A DNA stretch of 64,000 bases from positions 62,001 to 126,000 of the forward strand of contig NZ_SRUU01000007.1 in assembly GCF_004791585.1 (NCBI RefSeq), in the 5' to 3' direction. Position numbers and translations under genes: made by a program. This DNA comes from Mesorhizobium sp. M1C.F.Ca.ET.210.01.1.1 (lineage in GTDB: Bacteria; Pseudomonadota; Alphaproteobacteria; Rhizobiales; Rhizobiaceae). Shown one piece after another: positions 25,210-34,568 of this stretch. Below the pieces are notes generated by a model. It did not search any database. It was given only the letters and a program-made list of their open reading frames with translations, and was not told the DNA's origin. Positions within the stretch are counted from its first letter, which is position 1. Every line of letters begins with the position of its first letter.

Positions 25210-28200
25210 CTATCTTCCCGGCCGCCCGGTCTTGCCCGGCCGTCGCTTCTGGCGACGCTCGTCGGCCGGGTCTTCGTAGGAGCCGATGCCGGAGCGCTGA
25301 CGAACGATTGGTTTATCGTCGCGCTCCGCGCCCCCCTCTGCCCTGCCGTGCATCTCCCCCTCAACGGGAGAGATTGGCTGTGGCTTCGCCGGTCTCACAC
25401 CCTCGACCGGTTTTTCGGTGCGGCGCACCGTCATCTCGTCCAGCGTATTCTTCCTGAATAGCGGCTTGGTACGGTCGCCGGGAATGCCGAAATCGGAGCC
25501 GTGCGCTTCCTGCGCCGACTGTTTCTTGAACAGCGAGCGTGAGACGGCGCCGGCCGGGGTCGTCATATCGGTGCCAGGCCCCATGTCGTCGATCGACGGC
25601 TTGGCGAACAGCGGCTTCTTCACCGGCACGGCGCCGTCGGCGCCCATCTCGTCGAGATGCGGCTTGCGGAACATGTTGGGCCGGGCGGCTTTGGCCGCTT
25701 CCTCGGCGGCGCGCGCTTCGTCGAGCCTGCGGAAACGTTCCTGCTCCTCGGCCGTGCGATGTCTGGCCACGCCCTTGTTGTGCTTGCCCTTTTCGCGGCC
25801 TGATGCGGGACTTTGGCTTTCGACCTCACGCGCCAGCGGGTCGTCGGAGATGGCAAGCTCCATCTCGCGCAGCCGCTTGATCTCGTCGCGGATGCGCGCA
25901 GCCTTCTCGAAGTCCAGATTGGCGGCGGCATCGCGCATCTGCTTGTCGAGCGCCTCGAGATGGGTCTTCAGGTTGTTGCCGATCATGGCGCCGGCGTCGT
26001 CGGTGAACTGCGAGATGTCGGCGCGCACGTGGTCCTTCTCGTAGACCGAGTCGAGAATGTCGGCGATGCGTGACTTGACCGATTCCGGCGTGATGCCGTT
26101 GGCGGCGTTCCACTCCATCTGCTTCTCGCGGCGGCGGTTGGTCTCCGCCATCGCCCGCTCCATCGAGCCGGTGATCTGGTCGGCGTAGAGGATGACCTTG
26201 CCGTCGACGTTGCGGGCGGCGCGGCCGATGGTCTGGATCAGCGAGGTTTCCGAGCGCAGGAAACCTTCCTTGTCGGCGTCGAGGATGGCGACGAAACCGC
26301 ATTCGGGGATGTCGAGGCCCTCGCGCAAAAGGTTGATGCCGACCAGCACGTCGAAGGCGCCGAGGCGCAGGTCGCGCAGGATCTCGATGCGCTCCAGCGT
26401 GTCGATGTCGGAATGCATGTAGCGGACGCGGATGCCGTTCTCATGCAGATACTCGGTCAGGTCCTCGGCCATGCGCTTGGTCAGCACCGTGACCAGCGTG
26501 CGATAGCCGAGCCTCGTCGTCTCGCGGATCTCGCCGACGACATCGTCGACCTGGCTCTTCGCCGGACGCACCTCGACCGGCGGATCGATCAGGCCGGTCG
26601 GGCGGATGACCTGTTCGGCGAAGACGCCGCCGGACTGCTCCAGTTCCCAGCCGCCGGGCGTCGCCGAAACTGCGACCGACAGCGGCCGCATGGCGTCCCA
26701 TTCCTCGAAGCGCAGCGGCCGGTTGTCCATGCAGGAGGGCAGGCGGAAGCCGTATTCAGCCAGCGTCGCCTTGCGGCGGAAGTCGCCGCGATACATGCCG
26801 CCGATCTGCGGCACGGTGACGTGGCTCTCGTCGATGAAGATCAGCGCATTGTCGGGCACATATTCGAACAAAGTCGGCGGCGGCTCGCCCGGCTGGCGGC
26901 CGGTCAGATAGCGCGAATAGTTCTCGATGCCGGCGCAGGAGCCGGTCGCCTCCAGCATCTCCAGGTCGAACCGCGTGCGCTGCTCCAGCCGCTGCGCCTC
27001 CAGCAGACGGCCAGCCTTTTCAAGCTCTTGCAGGCGATGTTGCAATTCTTCCTTGATCGACTTGATAGCCTGATTCAAGGTCGGGCGCGGCGTCACATAG
27101 TGCGAATTGGCGTAGATCTTGACGCTATTCAACTCGCCGGTCTTCTGGCCGGTGAGCGGGTCGAACTCGGTGATCGCCTCGATCTCGTCGCCGAACATCG
27201 AGATGCGCCAGGCGCGGTCCTCGAGGTGGGCGGGGAAGATCTCGATCGTGTCGCCGCGCACGCGGAAAGAACCGCGCACGAAGTTGATGTCCTGGCGCTT
27301 GTACTGCTGGGCGACGAGGTCGGCGAGCAAGGCGCGTTGATCGAGCCGGTCGCCGACCTGCATCTGGAAGGTCATCGCCGTGTAGGTCTCGACCGAGCCG
27401 ATACCGTAGATGCAGGACACCGAAGCGACGATGATGACGTCGTCGCGCTCCAGCAGCGAGCGCGTCGCCGAGTGGCGCATGCGGTCGATCTGCTCGTTGA
27501 TCGAGGATTCCTTCTCGATATAGGTATCGGTGCGCGGGACGTACGCCTCGGGCTGGTAGTAGTCATAGTAGGAGACGAAATACTCGACAGCGTTGTCCGG
27601 AAAGAATTTCTTGAACTCGGCGTAGAGCTGCGCGGCCAGCGTCTTATTGGGCGCCAGGATCAGGGCAGGGCGCTGCGTCTCCTCGATCACCTTGGCCATG
27701 GTGAAGGTCTTGCCCGAGCCGGTGACGCCGAGCAGCACCTGGGTGCGGTCGCTCTGGTCGACGCCTTCGACGAGATCCTTGATTGCCGTCGGCTGGTCGC
27801 CGGCAGGCTCGAAATCCGACACCATCTTGATGGCAATGCCGCCCTCGGACTTTTCCGGCCTGGCAGGGCGGTGCGGCGTCCAGAGCTGGCCGTCCTTGTG
27901 AAGCGGGTTGCCGGATTCGATCAGCGCCGACAGCGCCGCGACCGTGGCGGTGACGCCGCTCGAGGAAACCGACTCGGCGTCCTCGAGGCTGATGTCGAGA
28001 CCGGCTACCGGGTTGAGGCCGGCTGCCGCGCGTTCCTTCGCCGACGCCGCGCCGCCCATCGAGGTACCGCGCGCCGTGCGCCCGGGCGCGGAAGAGCGCT
28101 CAGGGATCTTCTTCGGTGCTTTTGTCTTCGGCTGCTTTTCGGCCTCGCGCTCGATCTGGCCGGCCCAATCGGAGATCGAGCCGGTCAGCGGCGCGCCGGA

Positions 28201-28341
28201 GAACTCGCTCTGTGGCGCCTCGGCAAAGCCGCCGGGCTTCAGCGGCTCGGCCGCGTCGAGGAATTCGGTCAGCGGGCTGCGCCGTTTCGGCGCGCCCTCT
28301 TGCGCCGGCGAGGGCGTTTTCTTGTCTGTGCGTTTGGCCAT
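25210..28341 (-). CDS. uvrB: Excinuclease ABC subunit B, with long N- and C-terminal extensions
   Basis: A 1043-residue UvrB against about 670 in most bacteria. UvrB is the damage-verifying helicase of nucleotide excision repair. The first 165 residues are a charged, low-complexity extension; then come the helicase domains with Walker [14 protein letters not shown] (about 205-217), the beta-hairpin region [20 protein letters not shown], the DEAD-like IFIDESHV, and motif [11 protein letters not shown]. The UVR motif ([18 protein letters not shown]) is followed by about 190 residues with repeats (see findings) and a palindromic repeat read in frame. The ATG at 28339-28341 was chosen over a TTG 18 codons upstream because it starts a Lys-rich soluble segment. 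Confidence 0.95.
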   Translation of the reverse strand: MAKRTDKKTPSPAQEGAPKRRSPLTEFLDAAEPLKPGGFAEAPQSEFSGAPLTGSISDWAGQIEREAEKQPKTKAPKKIPERSSAPGRTARGTSMGGAASAKERAAAGLNPVAGLDISLEDAESVSSSGVTATVAALSALIESGNPLHKDGQLWTPHRPARPEKSEGGIAIKMVSDFEPAGDQPTAIKDLVEGVDQSDRTQVLLGVTGSGKTFTMAKVIEETQRPALILAPNKTLAAQLYAEFKKFFPDNAVEYFVSYYDYYQPEAYVPRTDTYIEKESSINEQIDRMRHSATRSLLERDDVIIVASVSCIYGIGSVETYTAMTFQMQVGDRLDQRALLADLVAQQYKRQDINFVRGSFRVRGDTIEIFPAHLEDRAWRISMFGDEIEAITEFDPLTGQKTGELNSVKIYANSHYVTPRPTLNQAIKSIKEELQHRLQELEKAGRLLEAQRLEQRTRFDLEMLEATGSCAGIENYSRYLTGRQPGEPPPTLFEYVPDNALIFIDESHVTVPQIGGMYRGDFRRKATLAEYGFRLPSCMDNRPLRFEEWDAMRPLSVAVSATPGGWELEQSGGVFAEQVIRPTGLIDPPVEVRPAKSQVDDVVGEIRETTRLGYRTLVTVLTKRMAEDLTEYLHENGIRVRYMHSDIDTLERIEILRDLRLGAFDVLVGINLLREGLDIPECGFVAILDADKEGFLRSETSLIQTIGRAARNVDGKVILYADQITGSMERAMAETNRRREKQMEWNAANGITPESVKSRIADILDSVYEKDHVRADISQFTDDAGAMIGNNLKTHLEALDKQMRDAAANLDFEKAARIRDEIKRLREMELAISDDPLAREVESQSPASGREKGKHNKGVARHRTAEEQERFRRLDEARAAEEAAKAARPNMFRKPHLDEMGADGAVPVKKPLFAKPSIDDMGPGTDMTTPAGAVSRSLFKKQSAQEAHGSDFGIPGDRTKPLFRKNTLDEMTVRRTEKPVEGVRPAKPQPISPVEGEMHGRAEGGAERDDKPIVRQRSGIGSYEDPADERRQKRRPGKTGRPGR
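25329..25380. repeat. Palindromic intergenic-type repeat inserted in frame in uvrB
   Basis: The stretch reads CCCCCCTCTGCCCTGCCGTG and then CATCTCCCCCTCAACGGGAG on the plus strand, a sequence I recognise as a common rhizobial intergenic repeat. It encodes residues about 988-1005 of UvrB ([15 protein letters not shown]), so the repeat entered the 3' end of the gene without breaking the frame. Confidence 0.6.
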
Positions 28342-28450
28342 GGCCCGAATATGGGAGGACTCGGCCGAAATGGAAAGAGCGGAGTGAAAGGGCAAGTGTC
28401 GCCGGCCGACGCTGCTGACAGAGGGCTGTCAGGAGCGGCGGCGGAGTTCC

Positions 28451-29710
28451 TCAGTTGAACCACAGCGCGAAGGTCAGGAAGCCGGCGCCGCCGAACTCGC
28501 GCTGGATCTGGTCGAAGTCCTCGCTGGTCAGGATCTTGCCGCTTTCGAGATAGGGCGCGATCGCCGGCCCGGTGATCGACAGCACGAGGTCGAAGGGTTT
28601 CGGCTCGTCGAAGAAGCGCTTCATATTGATGCCTTTGCCGGCGATGCGGAAATGCGGCAGCAGCACGCGGCCTTCGAGAAGGTCTTCGGCCATGGTCAGG
28701 GCGGTGAGCCAGGCCTGCACTTGCTCCTCGCCGACCTCAAGGCCGGTGAGCGGGTTGACGCCCTTCTGCTGCGGTCCCGGCAGCCATTCGCGGTCGTTGT
28801 CGGTCTCGGCGCGGATCGCTTTCCAGTCCTCACGCGAAAGCCTGATCATCTCCAGCAGGTGACGTCGCGCGGCTTGCCGGCGCTCCGGCTCGACCACCGG
28901 CCAGTTGACGAGATGCACCAGCGAGATGAAGTCGGCAAAGCGCCATTCCGAGGCGAAGATGCTGCCGCTCATGCCGCCATCCGGCGGCACCAGCGCGTCC
29001 TGCAGCGGCAGCTTCGCGCGCGGAAACAGCATGTGGAAGGAACCGTCGAACATGGCCTTGAAATCATGCGCCAGCCAGAAATCGGCCTGGGCCATCAGGA
29101 ACTCGGCATAGCCCTGCAGCCAGTATCCGTCGGCGCGGTCGAAGCGGAAGGCAAGCGACGGTGCGGCATCGCTCGCGTCGACGCCGCCGCGTGAGAGCGA
29201 GGCCATGATCGCGGCGATGCTTTCGTCAGGCGCGATGTTGCCGTCCTCGTTGAGATCGATGCCGGTGCGGGTAAGGTCGACCGCCATGCCTATGTCGGCG
29301 CCGGCCGGCACGGAAGCTAGCGTGGCGGCGGATTTCTCCAGCCGGTCGCGGAAGGCGACCAGGATGGCGCGGAATTCCTCATAGGTCAGCGGCTCGGGGT
29401 TGGGATTGCCCGGCACGGGCAGTCGCATCAGCGGCAGCATGAAGGATTGCGGGCTTTCGAAACCGTGGCGATGCAGGCCGCTGGCGAGGATCTCCAGGGC
29501 GGTGAAAAATTCGCCGGCGCCGGCGGCGTAGGCCGACGCCGGATCGTTGGGCGCGGCTGCCTCAAGCGCCGACAGAGCGGTGTTCCGCTCGGAAACGGTT
29601 TTCGCCTCGAACAGGGTGTTTGCGGCGGCCGGCATTTCCGCGGCGGCGACCGGGAAGCTCGGAAGGCAAAGAAACAAGGCTGCAGCCATGAGGCCGGCTA
29701 TGCGCGTCAT
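28451..29710 (-). CDS. Exported protein of unknown function
   Basis: A 419-residue protein with a signal peptide ([19 protein letters not shown], cleavage near VAAAE). The rest is rich in Ala, Leu and acidic residues, with aromatic motifs such as [20 protein letters not shown] and a C-terminal [15 protein letters not shown] do not recognise the family; it may belong to a conserved rhizobial family of periplasmic proteins. Two ATGs follow GGAGG; the inner one (29708-29710) has the right spacing. It is divergent from the CapA-type gene. Confidence 0.7.
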   Translation of the reverse strand: MTRIAGLMAAALFLCLPSFPVAAAEMPAAANTLFEAKTVSERNTALSALEAAAPNDPASAYAAGAGEFFTALEILASGLHRHGFESPQSFMLPLMRLPVPGNPNPEPLTYEEFRAILVAFRDRLEKSAATLASVPAGADIGMAVDLTRTGIDLNEDGNIAPDESIAAIMASLSRGGVDASDAAPSLAFRFDRADGYWLQGYAEFLMAQADFWLAHDFKAMFDGSFHMLFPRAKLPLQDALVPPDGGMSGSIFASEWRFADFISLVHLVNWPVVEPERRQAARRHLLEMIRLSREDWKAIRAETDNDREWLPGPQQKGVNPLTGLEVGEEQVQAWLTALTMAEDLLEGRVLLPHFRIAGKGINMKRFFDEPKPFDLVLSITGPAIAPYLESGKILTSEDFDQIQREFGGAGFLTFALWFN

Positions 29711-29844
29711 CGTCATCCTCCACCGACAGTGCGGCAAGCATACACCGGTTTGGCCCGCGGCGTCCGCTGGGCGCGCGGATTTGCGCGCCGGCTTCTACCG
29801 GCCCGACGAACGGTCTACACACGGAACAAACAAATGGGCATCGC

Positions 29845-30888
29845 GTGTCGAACTATCCGCTTTCCTACAAACTGTTGTGGCTGCCGCGCTTCCTGAAGCC
29901 ATCGCTTGGCGGTGACGGGAAAGGTTTCGCGGCACCGGCGGCGACGCTGATGGAGCCGCCACCCGCGCAAAGGGTGCGGCTTGCCTTCATCGGCGACACT
30001 TCGGCGGTCGCCAATCGCGCGGCGCCCGAATGCGATCCGACGATCGCGACGCTGCTCGGCTCCGCCGATCTCGTGATCGGCAATTGCGAAAGCCCGATCG
30101 TCGAGCGGCCGAGCGCGGTGGCGGGCACGCGGTTCGGCACGCATCATGCGATGACCGAGCGCTTTCTCGCCGACGCACTGACAGCCGTCGGGGTTGCCCG
30201 CGAGAAGCTGGTGCTATCGCTTGCCAACAACCATGTGCTCGACCAGGGGGTTGCCGGATTCGAGGAGACGGTCGCTGCGCTGAAGCGGCTCGGCATTCGC
30301 ACTATCGGCACCAGTGCCGGCGGGTCTGTCCAGCGCCATGCAGCCGGGCCACTGACGATCGGCTTCGCCGCCTTCACGCTCTGGCGCAATGCCGACGAAG
30401 CCGAATTTCGGGCGCGGGTTTCCATGGACCCGCCGGATACGCAACGCGAAGCCGTTCCCGGTACCGACCTGCTTTGCGCCGTGCCGCATTGGGATTGGGA
30501 GTTCCGGCATTTTCCGAGGCCGGCGACGCGGGCGCTGGCGCGGCGACTGGCGAGCCATGGCGTCGGGCTGATCACCGGCCATCATGCCCATGTCGTGCAG
30601 CCTGTCGAGCGGATCGGCGGCACGCTCATCGCCTACGGTCTCGGCGATTTCCTCGGCACGGCCTTTGCCAGGCAGCCATGGCCCGGCCGGATCGGCTCGA
30701 TCCTCATCGTCGATGTGAGCGCCGACGCCGCCACGCGCGGCACGATTGCCGGCTACCGGCTGCATTTCTTCATGCGCCTCGCCAAAGGCGGCCATGAGCG
30801 GCTGGTACCGGTGGAGTCGCTGGACGGGGCGATCGGCCAGCGAGTTGTGACTCGCCTGGACGCGATTTTTCCGGACCAAGAGGGCTGA
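29845..30888 (+). CDS. CapA-family protein
   Basis: A 347-residue protein of the PGA_cap/CapA family, named after the gamma-polyglutamate capsule protein of Bacillus, with a metallophosphatase-like fold. Typical features are RVRLAFIGDTS, SADLVIGNCESPI, LSLANNHVLDQGVAGFEETV and LITGHHAHVVQPVERIGGTL. There is no signal peptide. The acceptor or capsule-related role is unknown. The start is GTG at 29845-29847. It is divergent from the exported protein at 28451-29710. Confidence 0.88.
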   Translation: MSNYPLSYKLLWLPRFLKPSLGGDGKGFAAPAATLMEPPPAQRVRLAFIGDTSAVANRAAPECDPTIATLLGSADLVIGNCESPIVERPSAVAGTRFGTHHAMTERFLADALTAVGVAREKLVLSLANNHVLDQGVAGFEETVAALKRLGIRTIGTSAGGSVQRHAAGPLTIGFAAFTLWRNADEAEFRARVSMDPPDTQREAVPGTDLLCAVPHWDWEFRHFPRPATRALARRLASHGVGLITGHHAHVVQPVERIGGTLIAYGLGDFLGTAFARQPWPGRIGSILIVDVSADAATRGTIAGYRLHFFMRLAKGGHERLVPVESLDGAIGQRVVTRLDAIFPDQEG

Positions 30889-30969
30889 CTTCCGATCATC
30901 GCGAGCGCTGGCGACTTTCGGGCAAAAGCCGCTATCATATGCGGCATCTGCCGGTGTCCGGGGGTGGCC

Positions 30970-31941
30970 ATGGAAGCAGCGGATTTCATGCCGAGCGAAG
31001 CCGATATCGCCGGCATCAGGCACAATATCGAAGCCTATGAGGCGAGGCGGGCTTCGGCTCAGAAACAGGTCCGCTGGCGCGTGCCGCTGTTTGTCGGCCT
31101 GGTTATCGTCTTTGTCGGCCTCATCGCCTGGCTGTTCAACAGCGCCGCCGACCCCAACGAGCAGTGGTTGTCGACGCCGCATGTCTTTCTCTACCTTGGC
31201 GGCTTCATCGTTGCGGTGTTGCTCTATTTCCAGGCGCTGAGACCGGCGACCCGCCTGCAGCAATCCTTTCGCGACACGTTGCTGCCGATCATCTTCGGCT
31301 TTGTGCGCGATGTGCGCTACCAGCACGGCGTGCGGCCGAATTCCTTCGACAGGATGCCGCGCGAGACGGTCGGCGCGTTCAATCGGCAGAGCTTCGACGA
31401 CATCATTTCGGGACGCTACGAGGATTTTCCGTTCGAGCTTTACGAGGCGAAGCTGTGGGAAGGCTCCGGCAAGACCGAGACGACCGCTTTCAAGGGCGTC
31501 ATCGTCGCCTTCGAAACCATCGAGCCATTCCCGGGCACCTTGGTCGCGGCGCGCAAGGCCGGCAAGGTGGTGCATTTCTTCCGCGGCATGTTCGCCAATA
31601 CGATGCAGGAGCTTTCAAGCGGTGTCGCCGAACTCGACGCCACCTATGAATTCCGCACCGACAATGTCGATGCGGCGCGGCCGCTGGTCACGGGACGATT
31701 GGCGCGGGCGCTGACCTGGCTCGGCGAGACATGGCCTTACGACCAGGCCCGGGTGGCACTCAGCGGCAGCGACGGTTTTCTGTTGATGCCGCGGTCGAAG
31801 AACTTCTTCGAGCTGCCGGATATCTCCGTGCCGGTCGACTACAACACCCATGTCGCGCCTATGATCGCCGATCTCGGCGCGATGCTGGCGACGGCGGCGC
31901 TGGTGCGCAAGATCGGGGCGAGGGACGAAGCGGCCGAATAG
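30970..31941 (+). CDS. DUF3137-family membrane protein
   Basis: A 323-residue protein with two membrane segments near the N-terminus (LFVGLVIVFVGLIAWLF and VFLYLGGFIVAVLLYF) and a large cytosolic domain with the DUF3137 features (DDIISGRYEDFPFELYEAKL, AFKGVIVAFETIEPF, FFRGMFANTMQEL). The family is called galanin-like in some databases and has no known function. The ATG at 30970 was taken over GTG two codons earlier. It follows the CapA gene by 81 bases. Confidence 0.83.
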   Translation: MEAADFMPSEADIAGIRHNIEAYEARRASAQKQVRWRVPLFVGLVIVFVGLIAWLFNSAADPNEQWLSTPHVFLYLGGFIVAVLLYFQALRPATRLQQSFRDTLLPIIFGFVRDVRYQHGVRPNSFDRMPRETVGAFNRQSFDDIISGRYEDFPFELYEAKLWEGSGKTETTAFKGVIVAFETIEPFPGTLVAARKAGKVVHFFRGMFANTMQELSSGVAELDATYEFRTDNVDAARPLVTGRLARALTWLGETWPYDQARVALSGSDGFLLMPRSKNFFELPDISVPVDYNTHVAPMIADLGAMLATAALVRKIGARDEAAE

Positions 31942-31953
31942 CGGGCTTCGGCG

Positions 31954-32448
31954 TCAGCAATCGAAGCCGTATTGGGTGCGCATGTAGTCCGCTTCTTCCT
32001 TCGACATCTTCTTGAACATCACGCAGACGGTGAAGCTGCCGACCTGATGGCCGTCCCTGGTGTATCCCCAGTCGGAAATATCGTCCTTGGTGAATTCGAT
32101 GCTCTGGCCGAAGACGACGTTGCCGACGAGTTCCGGCTCATTCGCCAATATGCCTACAAAGCCGTCGGTGGTCCGTTTGAAGGGGATGACCCAGAAATGC
32201 TCCGTCACATTTCCGTCCACGACCATGACCTTCAACTTGAACTTGTCGGTTCCCGGCGGCGGCGCTTCTGACAGAGCCAGGAAGTCGTCCAGGCTCGATC
32301 GTGCCTTTGCGATCGCCGCCGTCATATCGGGATCGTCCGGCGCCACCATCACCGTCTCGTCGTCGCTTTGACCGGTGTCCTGCGCTCGCACATGCAGAGG
32401 CGCGAGCGAAAGCAGCAGGCATAGTGCGATGCGAACCTTTAAGGTCAT
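31954..32448 (-). CDS. DUF2314-family exported protein
   Basis: A 164-residue protein with a signal peptide (MTLKVRIALCLLLSLAPLHV, cleavage near RAQ). The DUF2314 (YegJ-like) features are DPDMTAAIAKARSSLDDFL, EHFWVIPFKRTTDGFVGIL and IEFTKDDISDWGYTRDG. Ends with two cysteines. Function unknown. Start ATG at 32446-32448 with a G-rich site. It converges with the DUF3137 gene, 12 bases apart. Confidence 0.82.
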   Translation of the reverse strand: MTLKVRIALCLLLSLAPLHVRAQDTGQSDDETVMVAPDDPDMTAAIAKARSSLDDFLALSEAPPPGTDKFKLKVMVVDGNVTEHFWVIPFKRTTDGFVGILANEPELVGNVVFGQSIEFTKDDISDWGYTRDGHQVGSFTVCVMFKKMSKEEADYMRTQYGFDC

Positions 32449-32619
32449 GAAGCCCCCCAACTTCAGATAGGCGATGATCTTCCCGCATCAGGCCGGAATT
32501 ATCAACCTAAGCGCGAGCGACGCGATGGTTCCCTGCCGTGACTTTGGCCGGAACTGTTTTCCTCGACCTTCTGCCGTGCCATCAAGGCGTTCGGTGGAAC
32601 CGCGTGGAGAGGACAGGAC

Positions 32620-33246
32620 ATGCGAATGAGACTTGCGGCCGCGGCGTTCGCGATGATGATCCTTGGCGCGGGGTCGGCCCGCGCCGAGGACCTGAAGGCT
32701 TTCAAGCTGACGATTGATGGCGTGGCGATCGAGATCGATCCCGGCGAGGACGCGAACGTGACCTTGCCCGGCGGCAAGACGGCGAAGGTGAGGCTCGACC
32801 GCAACGACTTCGCCACCTTCTCCGGCGGCACTTTCTCCTTTGTCCATCCAAGCAGCATTTCCGTCACCAAGACGGATCTCGGCGACAGCATCACCCAATA
32901 CCTGGCGGCCTCGGCGCTGGGCACCATCGTCGTGGTGCAGGAATACGGCAAGATGAACCCGGTTTCGCTCGACCAGCTGATGCTGCAGGAGATGACGAAG
33001 GAATCGGTTCAAGCGGGCGGGACGCTGACGCAGGAGCCGACGAGCCGCGAGCTTCCCGACGGCAAGCAACTGACAGGCATCAAGGCAACCGTAAAGACGC
33101 GCACCGACAAGGCCGACTTCGAGATCGTCGGCTTCGGCCTCGCCGATCAGGGGCTGCTGTTCATCACACGCATCGGCGATCAGGACGCCGCAACCGAGCA
33201 GCCGATGATCGACAAGTTCTGGGAGACCCTGAAGGTCAAGCTGTAA
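32620..33246 (+). CDS. Exported protein of unknown function
   Basis: A 208-residue protein with a signal peptide (MRMRLAAAAFAMMILGAGSA, then RAED). The mature part has alternating strands (KLTIDGVAIEIDPGEDANVT, LPGGKTAKVRLDRNDFATFS) and a hydrophilic C-terminus. I do not recognise a family. Start ATG follows GGAGAGGAC. It converges with the next gene, which ends 16 bases away. Confidence 0.72.
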   Translation: MRMRLAAAAFAMMILGAGSARAEDLKAFKLTIDGVAIEIDPGEDANVTLPGGKTAKVRLDRNDFATFSGGTFSFVHPSSISVTKTDLGDSITQYLAASALGTIVVVQEYGKMNPVSLDQLMLQEMTKESVQAGGTLTQEPTSRELPDGKQLTGIKATVKTRTDKADFEIVGFGLADQGLLFITRIGDQDAATEQPMIDKFWETLKVKL

Positions 33247-33262
33247 CGCGCCTTAGCCTGGG

Positions 33263-33784
33263 TTACAGCCCGCTCGGCACCAGTCCCGCCAGCCAGTTGG
33301 CCGACCGCTTCGCCATGTCCACGGTCGCGTCGGCCGCGCGGCCGAGATCCGTCTTGACCATCGCATAACCGGCCTTGGTGCGGTAGAGCACGGCGCTGCC
33401 GCCATCGACCGCTGCCTCGAAAGCCACTGGCCGCGCGGCTTCCGTCTCGCTGGCCGTCACCGTTCCGCCAACCGGGACGCTCGGGCGATGGCTGAGCTCG
33501 GGCGGCAATGGAGCGATGGTTTCGACGACGCGGTTCGCCGGCTTAAGCTCCGGCCCGGACGCTTTCGCGGCGAGCTCCGAGGACGATGCCGAACCCTTGG
33601 TGCGGCAAATGCCGGACACCAGCGGATAGTTGAAGTTGCGCTGATGCAGCATCTGGCTCTTCATCGCCGCTTCGCAGTCGGCGATCGTCGCCCATTTGGC
33701 GGGCGTCTCGCCGATATATTCGCAGAGCTTGGCGTCGCAGTCGCAGCCGACGATGGTCATGGCGACAAGGGCGGTCTTGATCAC
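33263..33784 (-). CDS. Cysteine-containing secreted protein of unknown function
   Basis: A 173-residue protein: MIKTALVAMTIVGCDCDAKL then CEYIGETPAKWATIADCEAAMKSQM, six cysteines in the first half, then a Pro/Ser-rich middle and a helical C-terminus. The N-terminus may be a short signal or a membrane anchor. No family is recognised. The start is GTG at 33782-33784 with AAGGGAC before it. Confidence 0.65.
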   Translation of the reverse strand: MIKTALVAMTIVGCDCDAKLCEYIGETPAKWATIADCEAAMKSQMLHQRNFNYPLVSGICRTKGSASSSELAAKASGPELKPANRVVETIAPLPPELSHRPSVPVGGTVTASETEAARPVAFEAAVDGGSAVLYRTKAGYAMVKTDLGRAADATVDMAKRSANWLAGLVPSGL

Positions 33785-33976
33785 GGTCTTGTCCCTTCGA
33801 AGTCGTTCCCTGGCCCGATCAATCGCCGGGGAACAAGGCGGGATTTGGCCGCGATTGTGAATTGTGCATGACGGCGCGTTACGGAAGGTTGCTTGGCTTG
33901 CGACTGTGACGGGAAAACATCAGTGGGACCGCGTTAGCGTGCAACCGGCTGGGGAGGCGGACCCTAAAAGACAGTC

Positions 33977-34000
33977 GGCGCTGGGATCTCTCCCAGCGCC
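33977..34000 (-). terminator. Hairpin, possible minus-strand terminator
   Basis: GGCGCTGGGA (33977-33986) and TCCCAGCGCC (33991-34000) form a perfect 10-base stem with a four-base loop. On the minus strand a T run (TTTT) follows a few bases on, after ACTGTC. It lies 12 bases past the stop of the possible small gene. Confidence 0.45.
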
Positions 34001-34011
34001 TCCCTGTCAGA

Positions 34012-34236
34012 TCAGGAACCAGTCGCGGCAGCAACTTCCGTAAAGTCGTCGCGCCAGGCCGGCCTTGATTTTGACGGTCCTGCCAGTCGCCACCCGAAGG
34101 GCAGCGCCCGTTCCAGACCACGCTGATCTCCACCCTTGCAGGCTTCGCCCAGCGTGCCATCGAAGGTTTCACCGCCTTCATGGCCAGCATCGGTCCGCCG
34201 TCGGCGTTCGCACGCTTTCCGCGGCCCCGCCGACAT
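34012..34236 (-). CDS. Possible small gene or decayed gene fragment
   Basis: A 74-codon frame starting with ATG (34234-34236), GGAGGG at the right distance upstream, and ending before a hairpin. The product (MSAGPRKACERRRRTDAGHE followed by a Gly/Arg-rich tail ending AAATGS) resembles nothing I know. The same frame continues upstream across one TGA (34285) for 69 more codons (IPQTTYPAYIEPISGGYRTP is its most protein-like part). High-GC DNA gives such frames by chance, so this could also be non-coding. Confidence 0.25.
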   Translation of the reverse strand: MSAGPRKACERRRRTDAGHEGGETFDGTLGEACKGGDQRGLERALPFGWRLAGPSKSRPAWRDDFTEVAAATGS

Positions 34237-34568
34237 CCGTCCCTCCAACAGGCGAGCCTGCTCTCGTTCCGGGCCGTACGGGCCTCAGGAAATCCGCCTT
34301 GCGCTTTTGCCTTTCGGCTGGGGCGTTCGGTAGCCGCCTGAGATGGGTTCAATGTACGCCGGGTAAGTGGTTTGCGGAATAGACCCGAACCTGTGGATAG
34401 CGGGATTATCGGGGACCGATGCGAACATCCCCGGAGTTTCGCCGCCAAACCCCTTAGACAGTCCGCCCCCCGCTTTTCGACGGCGCGCCGGCACTGGCCC
34501 CTTGCCCTGCGGTGCGGCGCGGGTTTCAATGCCGGCAAAGGATCGGGGGGCTTTTGTGGAGGAGGGGC

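Larger units (their letters stand above)
33785..34568. other. Intergenic stretch of about 0.8 kb, with a doubtful minus-strand reading frame
   Basis: A hairpin near 33977-34000 suggests a minus-strand transcript end. Two adjacent minus-strand segments (34012-34284 and 34285-34494) are in the same frame separated only by one TGA; see the entry at 34012-34236. Plus-strand frames here look like noise. I do not see a recognised RNA gene. Confidence 0.5.

Noticed and set aside
26413..28458. A 681-codon plus-strand frame opposite uvrB
   Set aside because: Overlaps the UvrB helicase domains whose motifs are unmistakable; the frame has no motif.
34065..34382. Plus-strand 105-codon frame in the 33785-34568 gap
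   Set aside because: Arg/Pro/Ala-rich with no ribosome site or family resemblance.
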